Assembly: GCF_014200435.1 (NCBI RefSeq)
Contig: NZ_JACHBR010000001.1
Coordinates: 5,770,001-5,834,000 of the forward strand
DNA from: Sphaerisporangium krabiense
Lineage (GTDB): Bacteria > Actinomycetota > Actinomycetes > Streptosporangiales > Streptosporangiaceae
DNA: 64,000 bases
Reading direction: 5' to 3'
Part shown: in pieces, positions 11,864 to 20,828 of the stretch
How positions within the stretch are numbered: the stretch's first letter is position 1
How the letters are laid out: each line of letters begins with the position of its first letter
Notes under the pieces: model-generated
What the model saw: only the letters and a program-made list of their open reading frames with translations
Told to the model about the DNA's origin: nothing
Database searches by the model: none
Translations under genes and position numbers: made by a program

Positions 11864-12630
11864 CGGTCGCCGTACGCGTGATCCCCTGCCTGGACGTGGA
11901 CGCCGGGCGGGTGGTCAAGGGCGTGAACTTCGAGAACCTCAGGGACGCCGGGGACCCGGTGGAGCTGGCCGCGCGCTACGACGCCGAGGGCGCGGACGAG
12001 CTGACGTTCCTGGACATCACCGCCTCCTCGGGCGACCGCGGCACCATGCTCGACGTCGTGCGCCGCACCGCCGAGCAGGTGTTCATCCCGCTCACCGTGG
12101 GCGGGGGAGTGCGCTCGGTGGAGGACGTCGACCGCCTGCTGCGCGCGGGAGCGGACAAGGTGTCGCTGAACACCGCCGCCATCGCCCGTCCCGAGCTGCT
12201 CACCGAGGCCTCGCACCGCTTCGGGGCGCAGTGCGTGGTGCTGTCGCTGGACGCCCGGCGGGTCGTGGACGGCCCGCCGACGCCGTCGGGGTACGAGGTG
12301 ACCACGCACGGCGGGCGCAGGGGCACCGGCATCGACGCGGTGGAGTGGGCCCGCCGCGGCCAGGAGCTGGGCGTGGGCGAGATCCTGCTGAACTCGATGG
12401 ACGGGGACGGCACCAAGGACGGCTACGACCTGCCGATGATCAGGGCCGTGCGCGCGGCGGTGACGGTGCCGGTGATCGCCAGCGGCGGCGCGGGCACGCT
12501 CGACCACTTCCCGGCCGCGGTCGAGGCGGGCGCGGACGCGGTGCTGGCGGCCAGCGTCTTCCACTTCGGCCAGCTCACGATCGGGGACGTCAAGCGCACG
12601 CTGCGTGCGGCGGGGCATCCCGTCCGGTGA
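11860..12630 (+). CDS. hisF: Imidazole glycerol phosphate synthase cyclase subunit
   Basis: The 256-aa barrel forms IGP and AICAR from PRFAR and ammonia delivered by HisH. Catalytic Asp11 is in [15 protein letters not shown], and the second is in [27 protein letters not shown] and [12 protein letters not shown] are the phosphate-binding loops. ATGA overlap with priA. Last gene of the operon, followed by a strong hairpin; hisI is separate at 25.1 kb. Confidence 0.97.
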   Translation: MTVAVRVIPCLDVDAGRVVKGVNFENLRDAGDPVELAARYDAEGADELTFLDITASSGDRGTMLDVVRRTAEQVFIPLTVGGGVRSVEDVDRLLRAGADKVSLNTAAIARPELLTEASHRFGAQCVVLSLDARRVVDGPPTPSGYEVTTHGGRRGTGIDAVEWARRGQELGVGEILLNSMDGDGTKDGYDLPMIRAVRAAVTVPVIASGGAGTLDHFPAAVEAGADAVLAASVFHFGQLTIGDVKRTLRAAGHPVR

Positions 12631-12636
12631 CGGAGG

Positions 12637-12666
12637 GCCGCCGGGACAGGCCGGGGTCCCGGCGGC
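12637..12666 (+). terminator. Terminator of the his operon
   Basis: GCCGCCGGGAC (12637-12647) pairs perfectly with GTCCCGGCGGC (12656-12666) around an 8-base loop, 6 bases after the hisF stop. There is no T-tract, as usual in high-GC actinomycetes. Confidence 0.7.
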
Positions 12667-12863
12667 GTCTGTGGTCGGGGTTCCAGGGATGGGGCGCGTC
12701 CGGGAGCGGGCCCGCGACATGCCCGCAATACAGGGCAAACTTGTCTAGCCCTCTGGGAGCGGTCCAAACCCGCTCAGATGGTGGAATGTCGTCCCATAGT
12801 GGTTGATGATCCGCTACGGTCAGGCGCGTCGTTCGACGATCCCGTTTGACCACAAGGATTTCC

Positions 12864-13790
12864 GTGACCACTCCTCCTTCTTCAGGCCGGCACGGTTCGC
12901 CCTACCAGCCGGACCCCTACCAGCAGCCCCCCGCGGGCGCCGGGCAGCCGTCCTATTCGCAGCAGAGCGGGTATCCCCAGCAGGGCGGTTACCCCGAGCA
13001 GGGCGGGTATCCGCAACAGGGCGGGTACCCCCAGCAGGGCCACGGCCCGCAGGACCCGTACGGGCAGCAGGGGCCAGGCGGCGGACAGCCGTACGGCGCG
13101 CCGCAGGACCCCTACCGGCAGGCCGGCGCGCCCCAGAACCCGTACGGGCAGCAGGCGGGGCCCGGCGCGGCCCAGGACCCGTACGCGGCGTACCCGGGGC
13201 AGTCCCAGGACCCGTACGCGGCCCAGGCCCCTTACGCCCAGCAGGGCGGCGCGCAGGGCCACCAGGACCCGTACCGGCAGGGCGGGCACGCGCAGCCTCC
13301 CGGCGGCGACCCCTACGCCCGGCAGCCCTCCGGCGGCGACCCGTACGCCCAGCAGTCGTCCGGGAACGGGCCGCAGGCCGGGTTCGGGGCTCCGCCCGCC
13401 ACGCCGGCGCCGTCGTTCAAGAAGAAGGTGGGCGGCAAGCTGCTCAGCATCGTGGGCGCGCTGGTCGTCATCGCCGTGATCGGCGTGGTGAAGTTCGGCG
13501 TCCGCGAGGGCGCGCACGCGGTCCAGGACGAGATCAACGGCGCGCCGCGCGTCGCGGCCGTGGGCGACTGCATGGCCGGCCAGGACGAGAAGACGCTCAA
13601 GGTGGTCGAGTGCACGGACGCGACCGCCGAGTGGAAGATCTCCCGGAAGGTCGAGGGCAAGACCGAGGCGCAGTTCGACGCGGACAAGACCCTCAAGATG
13701 TGCAAGAACGAGAAGGTCGAGCAGGCCTACTGGGAAGGGGAGCCGGGCGGCGTGGGCTGGGTCCTGTGCCTGCTCGCCGTGAAGAAGTGA
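12864..13790 (+). CDS. Q/G/Y/P-rich membrane-anchored protein with LppU-like extracytoplasmic domain
   Basis: The GTG at 12864 is preceded by AAGGA and gives 308 aa; a TTG at 12846 is possible but less likely. Residues 1 to about 190 are a disordered tail of repeats such as YPQQGGYPEQGGYPQQGG and QDPYGQQ. One membrane helix follows (LLSIVGALVVIAVIGVVKFGV). The last 85 residues resemble the C-terminal domain of SCO3897/LppU-like actinobacterial proteins, with VGDCMAGQDEKTLKVVECTDATAEWKI and paired Cys (MCKNEKV, WVLCLLAV), likely one or two disulfides outside the membrane. Function unknown. Confidence 0.8.
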   Translation: MTTPPSSGRHGSPYQPDPYQQPPAGAGQPSYSQQSGYPQQGGYPEQGGYPQQGGYPQQGHGPQDPYGQQGPGGGQPYGAPQDPYRQAGAPQNPYGQQAGPGAAQDPYAAYPGQSQDPYAAQAPYAQQGGAQGHQDPYRQGGHAQPPGGDPYARQPSGGDPYAQQSSGNGPQAGFGAPPATPAPSFKKKVGGKLLSIVGALVVIAVIGVVKFGVREGAHAVQDEINGAPRVAAVGDCMAGQDEKTLKVVECTDATAEWKISRKVEGKTEAQFDADKTLKMCKNEKVEQAYWEGEPGGVGWVLCLLAVKK

Positions 13791-13817
13791 GGACCACCCG
13801 CGGGGGGCGGGCCAGGG

Positions 13818-13979
13818 TCAGTTCAGCAGGCGCGTGAAGAACGTGGCCAGCTGGCCGGCGCCCGAGCTGACGCCCTGGAAGATGCCGTCGACGGCGTTCG
13901 CGGCGTCGGCGGGGCGGGACAGGGTGTAGAAGACCGCGAAGGCGATGGCGAGGTACAGGAGCACCTTTTTGGTCTTCAT
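13818..13979 (-). CDS. Small single-pass membrane protein
   Basis: This 53-aa protein starts at ATG 13979, with GGGAGGCGG eight bases upstream; an upstream in-frame start would add a non-hydrophobic extension. It begins MKTKKVLLYLAIAFAVFYTL, a basic start plus hydrophobic helix or uncleaved signal. The tail (NAVDGIFQGVSSGAGQLATF) is short and polar. Small proteins of this type are common in actinomycetes. Function unknown. Confidence 0.7.
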   Translation of the reverse strand: MKTKKVLLYLAIAFAVFYTLSRPADAANAVDGIFQGVSSGAGQLATFFTRLLN

Positions 13980-14129
13980 CTGCCGCCTCCCGCGGTTCCG
14001 GTGACGGGGTCCTACCCGGAAGCCGAAAGCCCTGATCTCCACAGTCGGTCATGGATCAACCCCGCTGTGATCATATCGCCGACATGGCCGGGATGTCCGA
14101 AAACCGAATAATCGACGTCCGGGGGAGGC

Positions 14130-14765
14130 TCAGACGCCGAGGCGGGCGGCGGTGAGACGGCCGACGGACGGAGGGTCGCCCGCGCAGGTGACGCGCGCGT
14201 GGTCCTGCCGCCCGAAGGCGAACATCAGCAGCTCGGCCGGGTCGCCGGTCACGATCACGTGCGGCTCGGCCTTCTTGGCCCCGGCCTTTCGCCCGTCGGT
14301 GTGGCGCAGGATCACGCCCACCGGCGACCTGCGGAACATCAGGCGGGCGCCGGCCGTCACCCGCTTCCACAGCAGCTCGGCGAGGTCGGCGGGCAGCTCG
14401 CGCGGCTCCCAGCCCGGCCGGGCCCGCCGCACGTCCTCGTGGTGGACGAACATCTCCAGCGTGTTCACCGCGGCGTCCAGCCCCGGCACCAGGCCGTAGG
14501 GGGACCAGCGCGGCGGGCCCTGGCGCACGGCGTCCACCAGCTCGCGGTAGCCTCCGCGGTTCTTGATCCGCTCCTGCACGGCGGCGGTGCGGCCGGCCAG
14601 GGCGGGGACGGCGATGCCGGCGGCGGCGTCGAGCCGCCGCTCACGAAGCACCAGGTGGGCGGCCAGGTCGGCGGTCGTCCACCCCTCGCAGAGGGTGGGG
14701 GCGTCCGGGCCCAGCTCGTCGAGAAGGTCACAGAGGGCGGCGCGCTCGGCGCGTGCGTGGTTCAC
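14130..14765 (-). CDS. TIGR03085-type DinB/mycothiol-dependent maleylpyruvate-isomerase-fold protein
   Basis: The protein begins with VNHARAERAALCDLLDELGP and has LCEGWTTADLAAHLVLRERR, where the His belongs to the metal site of the MDMPI N-terminal fold, and LEMFVHHEDVRRARPGW with the second His pair. This family contains mycothiol-dependent enzymes, and mycothiol is made only by actinobacteria. The substrate is unknown. I place the start at GTG 14765 (211 aa) because AGTAGGG precedes it; GTG 14774 is an alternative, and the longest frame (14849) adds residues that do not look native. Confidence 0.8.
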   Translation of the reverse strand: MNHARAERAALCDLLDELGPDAPTLCEGWTTADLAAHLVLRERRLDAAAGIAVPALAGRTAAVQERIKNRGGYRELVDAVRQGPPRWSPYGLVPGLDAAVNTLEMFVHHEDVRRARPGWEPRELPADLAELLWKRVTAGARLMFRRSPVGVILRHTDGRKAGAKKAEPHVIVTGDPAELLMFAFGRQDHARVTCAGDPPSVGRLTAARLGV

Positions 14766-14928
14766 CCTGATCACCCTACTCAGGCGGGTGGTGCGAAGAT
14801 CGGGCGTGGTAGGGGTGGGAATAAACGTTTCGCTAAGAATGATAGGCATTTAGTCAGGCGAACCCCATCGCATCCCCCCGGAAGCCCCCGTCCCGTCGGA
14901 CGGGCCCCCGTTCGAGAGGACCTCCCGC

Positions 14929-16746
14929 GTGCCGAGCGAGCGCGACTCCAATCCCACCGTCATGCGCGAGGGTTTCCACGTCCTCGGGCATGCCATCAAG
15001 ACCGAGAGGGGCGTCTTCACCGGCGCGGTGCTCGCCAGCGGACTCTACGGGGTCATGACGGTCGCCTCCTCCTGGGCGCTGGGCTGGGCCACCGAGCACG
15101 CCGTGCTGCCCGCCTTCCGCGACGGGCAGGCCCGCACGGGCGCGCTGACCGCCGCGGCCCTGCTGATCGTCGGCGTGGCCGTGCTGAAGGCCACGGGCGT
15201 GATCGGCCGCAGGACGCTGGCCGGCATCATGCAGTACCGCATGCAGGCCCGGTCGCGGCGCGACGTCACCCGCCAGTACCTGCGGCTTCCCCTCGCCTGG
15301 CACCACCGCCACCCCACCGGCCAGCTCCTGTCCAACGCCAGCTCCGACGTCGAGGCGGCCTGGGCCCCGCTCGCCCCGCTGCCCATGGCCGTCGGCGTGG
15401 TCATCATGCTGGTCACCGCGGCCGTGGCGATCCTGCTGGTGGACCCGATGCTCGCCCTGGTCGGCTTCCTGATCTTCCCGCTCATCGCCGTGCTGAACTT
15501 CGTCTACCAGCGCCGCCTGTCGCCCCTGGTGATGCGCTCCCAGCAACTGCGCGCCGAGGTCAGCGAGATCGCCCACGAGAGCTTCGACGGCGCGCTCGTC
15601 GTCAAGACCCTGGGCAGGGAGGACGCCGAGGCGGCCCGCTTCCGCGCCAGGGCCGACTTGCTGCGCGACGCCAACATCGCCGTCGGCCGGGTGCGCGGCC
15701 TGTTCGACCCGCTCCTGGAGGCCCTGCCGACGCTCGGCGTGCTGGCCGTCCTGCTGTTCGGCGCGCTGCGGTTGCAGGCGGGCGGCCTCTCCTCCGGCGA
15801 GCTGGTCCAGGTGGCCTACCTGTTCACGCTGCTCGCCTTCCCGGTGCGCGCGCTCGGCTGGGTGCTGGCCGAGCTGCCGCGCAGCGTCGTCGGCTGGACG
15901 CGGGTGCGCGCCGTCCTTGACGCCACCGGGTCCATGGAGCACGGCGCCGAGGGACTGCCCGCCGGCGGCCCCGCCCGGGTGGAGGCGCAGGACCTGACCT
16001 ACGGGTACGCCGTGGACGCGCCGGTGCTCTCCGGGGTGTCCTTCGAGGTGCGCCCGGGACGCACGGTCGCCGTCGTCGGGCCCACCGGCTCGGGCAAGTC
16101 CACGCTCACCCAGCTCCTGGTCCGGCTGATCGACCCCGACGACGGGCGCGCGCTCGTCGACGGCGTGGACCTGCGCGCGCTGGCGCCGGGACGGCTCAGC
16201 GCCGCCGCGGCCCTGGTGCCCCAGCAGACCTTCCTGTTCGACGACACCGTGCGCGGCAACCTCAGCCTCGGCGCGGCGCAGGACGTCCCCGACGAGGAGA
16301 TCTGGGCGGCGCTGCGGCTCGCCCAGGCCGAAGGGTTCGTCAGCGCGCTGCCCAAGGGCGTCGACACGCGGGTCGGCGAGCGCGGCGCGACCCTGTCCGG
16401 AGGCCAGCGGCAGCGCCTGGCCCTGGCCAGGGCCCTGGTGAGAAAACCCCGCCTGCTGATCCTGGACGACGCGACCTCCAGCGTGGACCCGCAGGTCGAG
16501 GGCAGGATCCTGTCCGGCCTGCGCGAGGGGTCCCCGGAGACGACGGTGATCGTGGTCGCCTACCGGATGTCGACGATCGCGCTGGCCGACGAGGTGGTCT
16601 ACCTGGAGCACGGCCGGGTGGCCGACCGCGGCTCCCACGACGAACTGCTGGCCCGCTGCCAGGGATACCGCAACCTCGTCACCGCCTACGAGCGCGACGA
16701 GGCCGAGCGCGCGGCGCTGGACGCCGGTGAGGAGATCGTGGCATGA
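14929..16746 (+). CDS. ABC exporter half-transporter with degenerate ATPase site
   Basis: This 605-aa protein has an N-terminal six-helix membrane domain (residues 30-320) and a C-terminal ATPase with Walker A GPTGSGKST, Q-loop LVPQQTFLF and signature LSGGQRQRLA. Walker B ends LLILDDATSSVD, with Asp replacing the catalytic Glu, and the switch position reads VVAYRMST, with Tyr replacing His. Such changes mark the degenerate-site partner of heterodimeric exporters (as TM287 in TM287/288). The stop overlaps the ATG of the next gene, which has the canonical residues, so the pair forms one exporter. Substrate unknown. GTG start. Confidence 0.92.
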   Translation: MPSERDSNPTVMREGFHVLGHAIKTERGVFTGAVLASGLYGVMTVASSWALGWATEHAVLPAFRDGQARTGALTAAALLIVGVAVLKATGVIGRRTLAGIMQYRMQARSRRDVTRQYLRLPLAWHHRHPTGQLLSNASSDVEAAWAPLAPLPMAVGVVIMLVTAAVAILLVDPMLALVGFLIFPLIAVLNFVYQRRLSPLVMRSQQLRAEVSEIAHESFDGALVVKTLGREDAEAARFRARADLLRDANIAVGRVRGLFDPLLEALPTLGVLAVLLFGALRLQAGGLSSGELVQVAYLFTLLAFPVRALGWVLAELPRSVVGWTRVRAVLDATGSMEHGAEGLPAGGPARVEAQDLTYGYAVDAPVLSGVSFEVRPGRTVAVVGPTGSGKSTLTQLLVRLIDPDDGRALVDGVDLRALAPGRLSAAAALVPQQTFLFDDTVRGNLSLGAAQDVPDEEIWAALRLAQAEGFVSALPKGVDTRVGERGATLSGGQRQRLALARALVRKPRLLILDDATSSVDPQVEGRILSGLREGSPETTVIVVAYRMSTIALADEVVYLEHGRVADRGSHDELLARCQGYRNLVTAYERDEAERAALDAGEEIVA

Positions 16747-18515
16747 CGCTGACCACCAACGAGCGCTCGGCGGTGGCGACGTTCCGCCGCGGGCTCGCGC
16801 TCTCGCCGGAGTTCCGCACGGGCCTGCCGGTCACGCTGCTGCTCGCCGTGGCCGCCACCATCGGCAAGGTGATCGTGCCCATCGCGATCCAGCAGGTCAT
16901 CGACCGCGGGCTGAAGGGCGCCACCCCCGACATCCCCTTCATCAGGGGCGCGGTCGCGTGGTGCGCGGTGGCGGTGCTGGTGACCGCCGTGTGCGGCTAC
17001 CTGATGAACGTCCGCCTGTACCGCTCGACCGAGTCGGGGCTCGCCACGCTGCGCGGCAAGGGGTTCCGGCACGTCCACGACCTGTCGGTGCTCACCCAGA
17101 ACACCGAGCGGCGCGGCGCGCTGGTCTCGCGGGTGACCGGCGACGTCGACCAGATCAGCACGTTCATGCAGTGGGGCGGGCTCATGGTCATCGTCTCGCT
17201 CGGCCAGCTGCTCATCGCGAGCGTGCTGATGACCGTCTACTCCTGGCAGCTCGCGCTGCTGGTCTGGGCCTGCTTCGTGCCGCTGGTGATCGCGCTGCCG
17301 CGGTTCCAGCGCTGGGTGGCCCGCGCCTACACCGAGGTGCGCGAGCGCACCGGCGACATGCTCGCCGCGGTCAGCGAGAGCGTGGTCGGCAGCGCGGTGA
17401 TCCGGGCCTACGGCTCCGAGGAGCGCACCGCCCGGCGGATCGACCAGGCCGTCGACGCCCACCGCGCGGCGCAGACCCGCGCCCAGAAGATCATCGCGTT
17501 CACCTTCCCGATCACCGAGATGGTGGGCGCGGTCGCCATCGCCGGCGTCGTCCTGCTCGGCGTCGGGCTCGGCGTGGACGGCACGATCTCCGCCGGGCGG
17601 CTGATCGCGTTCCTGTTCCTGATCACGCTGTTCATCAGCCCCCTCCAGACCGCGACCGAGGTGCTCAACGACGCCCAGAACGCGCTCGCCGGATGGCGCC
17701 GGGTGCTCGGCGTGCTGGACACCGTCGCCGACGTGGCCGACCCCGGCGAGGCCGGCGCCGTGCTGCCGCGCGGCGCGATCACGGTGACCTTCGAGAACGT
17801 CGGCTTCTCCTACCCCGGCGGCCCTCCCGTGCTGCACGAGGTGAGCGTGGAGATCCCGCCGCGCACGCGCGTCGCGGTCGTCGGCGAGACCGGCTCGGGC
17901 AAGAGCACCTTCGCCAAGCTGCTCACCCGGCTCATGGACCCCACCGAGGGGCGCGTCCTGGTGGACGGCGTGGACCTGCGCAGGGTGCGGTTCTCCTCGC
18001 TGCGCGAGCGCGTCGTCATGGTGCCCCAGGACGGGTTCCTGTTCGACGGCTCGCTGGCCGACAACATCCGCTACGGCCGTCCCGAGGCCACCGACGAGGA
18101 CATCGCGCTGGCCGTCACCGAGCTGGGGCTCGCCGACTGGCTGGAGGGCCTGCCCGCGGGCCTCGCCACGCCGGTCGGCCAGCGCGGCGAGTCGCTGTCG
18201 GCGGGCGAGCGCCAGCTCGTCGCGCTCGCCCGGGCCTACCTCGCCGACCCCGACCTGCTGCTGCTCGACGAGGCCACCTCCGCGGTGGACCCGGCGACCG
18301 AGGTGCGCATCGCGCGCGCCCTGGACGGGGTCACCCGGGGCCGCACGGCCGTGTCGATCGCCCACCGCCTGTCCACCGCGGAGGCGGCCGACGAGGTGCT
18401 GGTCTTCGACCGCGGCCGCATCGTCCAGCGGGGCCCGCACGCGGAGCTGCTGCGGGTGGACGGGATATACGCCGACCTCTACGCGTCCTGGACCTCCGCC
18501 GCCCGGACCTCCTGA
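16743..18515 (+). CDS. ABC exporter half-transporter, catalytic partner
   Basis: The 590-aa protein has a membrane domain (about 25-310) and an ATPase with Walker A GETGSGKST, signature LSAGERQLVALA, Walker B LLLLDEATSAVD (catalytic Glu present) and switch IAHRLST (His present). It complements the degenerate upstream subunit. The ATG overlaps the upstream stop (ATGA). The 3' end overlaps the convergent acetyltransferase gene by 37 bases. It could export a lipid, drug or peptide; the context does not decide. Confidence 0.92.
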   Translation: MTLTTNERSAVATFRRGLALSPEFRTGLPVTLLLAVAATIGKVIVPIAIQQVIDRGLKGATPDIPFIRGAVAWCAVAVLVTAVCGYLMNVRLYRSTESGLATLRGKGFRHVHDLSVLTQNTERRGALVSRVTGDVDQISTFMQWGGLMVIVSLGQLLIASVLMTVYSWQLALLVWACFVPLVIALPRFQRWVARAYTEVRERTGDMLAAVSESVVGSAVIRAYGSEERTARRIDQAVDAHRAAQTRAQKIIAFTFPITEMVGAVAIAGVVLLGVGLGVDGTISAGRLIAFLFLITLFISPLQTATEVLNDAQNALAGWRRVLGVLDTVADVADPGEAGAVLPRGAITVTFENVGFSYPGGPPVLHEVSVEIPPRTRVAVVGETGSGKSTFAKLLTRLMDPTEGRVLVDGVDLRRVRFSSLRERVVMVPQDGFLFDGSLADNIRYGRPEATDEDIALAVTELGLADWLEGLPAGLATPVGQRGESLSAGERQLVALARAYLADPDLLLLDEATSAVDPATEVRIARALDGVTRGRTAVSIAHRLSTAEAADEVLVFDRGRIVQRGPHAELLRVDGIYADLYASWTSAARTS

Positions 18516-18961
18516 CCCGCCGCCCCGCCGGGCAGGTCCTTCTCGAAGGCCAGGTGGTGCAGCGTGTCGGGCGGCGCGGTGACGTCGTACAGCGGACGGT
18601 ACCCGGTGCTGAGGTAGAGGGCCGCCGCCTCGGGCTGGCGCGGGCCGGTGGTGAGGTAGACGCGCCGGTATCCCCGGCGCGCCGCCTCCTCCTCAAGGGC
18701 CCGCACCACCAGCTTCCCGAGGCCCCGCCTGCGGTGGCCCGGGTGCGCCCAGACGCGCTTCAGCTCGGCCGTCGTCGCGTCGTACCGGCGGAACGCCCCG
18801 CCCGCGACCGTGTGCCCGTCCTCCACCAGCACCAGGAACGCGCCGCCCGGCGGGGCGAACTCGGCGTCGGGATACCGGTTGAGCTCCTCGTTCGGCCCGT
18901 ACCTGGTGGTGTACTCCAGATGGAGGTCCTTCAGCAGGGGAGCGGCGGCGGGATCGCGCAC
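18479..18961 (-). CDS. GNAT-family N-acetyltransferase
   Basis: The protein (160 aa from GTG 18961) has the acetyl-CoA loop AHPGHRRRGLGKLVVRALEEEA and the C-terminal YRRVYLTTGPRQPEAAALYL segment of GNAT enzymes. Substrate unknown. The reading frame stays open upstream and encodes EVRIVPVRDPAAAP, which looks like the fold's first strand, yet has no ATG or GTG there. A CTG at 19021 is the only near-start, so the true N-terminus may be longer. It overlaps the exporter gene tail to tail. Confidence 0.82.
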   Translation of the reverse strand: MRDPAAAPLLKDLHLEYTTRYGPNEELNRYPDAEFAPPGGAFLVLVEDGHTVAGGAFRRYDATTAELKRVWAHPGHRRRGLGKLVVRALEEEAARRGYRRVYLTTGPRQPEAAALYLSTGYRPLYDVTAPPDTLHHLAFEKDLPGGAAGQEVRAAEVQDA

Positions 18962-19028
18962 CGGGACGATGCGGACCTCGATGGGGCCGGAGGGCTCTGC
19001 GGTCGTGCGCTGGGTGCTCAGGGGTGGC

Positions 19029-20042
19029 TCATTTCTTCGTCGGCCGCGGCAGGCCAGGGGGATTGACCTGCGAGGCCGGGAGGGCTTCGTTCGAAAGGCC
19101 CCAACGCTTGAGCACCGCGCCGTACTTCCCGTTCTTGATCACCGTGTTCAGCGCCTCGGACACCGGCCCGACCACCCCGTTGCCCTTCTGCGTCATGCCG
19201 GCGATCAGCCCCTGCAGCGAATCGCCGCCGCCGGAGACCGTGCCGACGATCCGGGTGTCGCCGCTGACGGCCGCGTGGTAGGACGAGGTCGGGTTCGGGC
19301 CGAAGTAGAGGTCGATGCGGCCGGACTTCAGGGCCAGGTAGTAGTCGGCGGGCCGCTGGTAGTACTGCACCTCGATGGGGGCGAGCCCGGCCTTCTTGTT
19401 GCGCTCGTCCCAGTCCAGCAGGATCTTCTCCTGGTTGGTGCCCGACCCCACCGCCACCTTCAGCCCCGCGATGTCCGACGGCTGCGCGATCTTGGTGATC
19501 TTGCCGTCGGCGGCGGCCTCGAAGGCGAGCTGGTCGACGCGGTAGGTCGCGAAGTCGTAGATGTCCTTGCGCTCCTCGGTGACCGTGATGTTGGAGAACC
19601 CGACGTCGTCCTTGCCGGACTTCACGGCGAGGAAGAGGTTCTCCCACGAGGTGCGCTCCAGCCGCAGCCGCAGCCCGAGGACGTCGGCGACGAGCTGGGC
19701 GATGTCGGACTCCACGCCGATCACGGTGCTGTCGTCATCGGCCAGGAAGGTCAGCGGCGGGATGCCGTCCCCGGTGACGCCCACGACGAGCTCCCCGCGG
19801 GCGCGGATCGCCGCGGGCACCTTCGCGGCGACCTCCTCCGCCTTCTCGGCGCGGATCCGGTTCTGCTCCGGGCTGGTGTTGATCTTCAGGGTGGACGCGG
19901 CGGCGGCCGGGGCCGCGGCGGCGGACTCCTTGCCCCCGGAGGTGCCGGAGCCGCAGGCCGTCAGCAGGAGCGCGGGGAGCAGACCGAGCGCGGCGATCGG
20001 GCGCAGGGCGCGGTGAACCGCATGCGGGGATAACGTGCGCAT
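19029..20042 (-). CDS. Polar amino acid-type ABC transporter substrate-binding lipoprotein
   Basis: This 337-aa lipoprotein has lipobox LLLTAC with the lipid Cys at residue 30. Its SBP_bac_3 domain shows ARGELVVGVTGDGIPPLTF, VGVESDIAQLVADVLGL, SNITVTEERKDIYDFATYR and GSGTNQEKIL. It captures a polar amino acid or related compound outside the membrane. It is the last gene of a four-gene minus-strand unit (monooxygenase, permease, ATPase, binding protein). The flavin monooxygenase and Cys leader peptide upstream suggest a sulfur-containing substrate such as a cystine or S-substituted cysteine derivative; this is inference. Confidence 0.88.
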   Translation of the reverse strand: MRTLSPHAVHRALRPIAALGLLPALLLTACGSGTSGGKESAAAAPAAAASTLKINTSPEQNRIRAEKAEEVAAKVPAAIRARGELVVGVTGDGIPPLTFLADDDSTVIGVESDIAQLVADVLGLRLRLERTSWENLFLAVKSGKDDVGFSNITVTEERKDIYDFATYRVDQLAFEAAADGKITKIAQPSDIAGLKVAVGSGTNQEKILLDWDERNKKAGLAPIEVQYYQRPADYYLALKSGRIDLYFGPNPTSSYHAAVSGDTRIVGTVSGGGDSLQGLIAGMTQKGNGVVGPVSEALNTVIKNGKYGAVLKRWGLSNEALPASQVNPPGLPRPTKK

Positions 20043-20063
20043 TTCAGATCCTTTTTCGGGTGG

Positions 20064-20828
20064 TCAGAGCACTTTGCTCAGGAAGGCGCGGGTCCGCTCG
20101 TGCCGGGGGGCGTCCAGCACCTGGCCGGGCGTCCCCTGCTCGACGACGCGTCCCGCGTCCATGAAGACCACGGTGTCGGCGACCTCGCGGGCGAAGCCGA
20201 TCTCGTGGGTGACGACGATCATCGTGGTGCCGCTGCGCGCCAGGTCCTTCATCACGTCGAGGACCTCGCCGACCAGCTCGGGGTCCAGCGCGGAGGTCGG
20301 CTCGTCGAACAGCACGACCTTCGGCCGCAGGGCCAGGGCCCGCGCGATGGCGACCCGCTGCTGCTGCCCCCCGGACAGCCGGCGCGGGTACTCGCCGGCC
20401 TTGTCGGCCAGGCCCACGCGGTCGAGCAGCCGGGTGGCGAGCTCCTCGACCTCGGCGCGGGGACGGCGCTGCGCCGACAGCGGCGCCTCGGTGACGTTCT
20501 GGCGCACGGTCAGGTGCGGGAACAGGTTGAAGTTCTGGAACACGAAGCCGATGCGCGCCCGCCTGCGCAGGATCTCCCGCTCGGGCAGCTCGTGCAGACG
20601 GTTCCCGGACCTGCGGTAGCCGACCAGCTCCCCGTCGATGAGCACGACGCCCCTGTCCACCTTCTCCAGGTGGTTGACGCTGCGCAGCAGGGTGGACTTG
20701 CCCGACCCGGACGGCCCGATGACGACGGTCACCTCGCCGGGGTCGACGCGCAGGTTCACGTCGTGCAGCACCTCCAGCGTGCCGAACCGCTTGTGCACGC
20801 CGCGCAGCTCCACCATCGGCCGGGTCAC
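20064..20828 (-). CDS. Amino acid ABC transporter ATP-binding protein
   Basis: The 254-aa GlnQ/HisP-type ATPase has Walker [14 protein letters not shown]-loop [14 protein letters not shown], signature [15 protein letters not shown], Walker [19 protein letters not shown] and switch His in [11 protein letters not shown]. It powers the adjacent permease. Its start overlaps the permease stop, and it ends 21 bases before the binding-protein ATG. Confidence 0.95.
   Translation of the reverse strand: MTRPMVELRGVHKRFGTLEVLHDVNLRVDPGEVTVVIGPSGSGKSTLLRSVNHLEKVDRGVVLIDGELVGYRRSGNRLHELPEREILRRRARIGFVFQNFNLFPHLTVRQNVTEAPLSAQRRPRAEVEELATRLLDRVGLADKAGEYPRRLSGGQQQRVAIARALALRPKVVLFDEPTSALDPELVGEVLDVMKDLARSGTTMIVVTHEIGFAREVADTVVFMDAGRVVEQGTPGQVLDAPRHERTRAFLSKVL

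Noticed and set aside
12950..13370. Tandem repeats resembling a repeat array
   Set aside because: These are codon-level repeats of the QGGYP/QDPYGQQ tail in a protein, not CRISPR or satellite DNA.
14850..14864. Iron-box-like TTAGTCAGGCGAACC upstream of the ABC exporter pair
   Set aside because: Spacing does not match the 19-bp IdeR/DmdR consensus and only one half is convincing; no siderophore genes are nearby.
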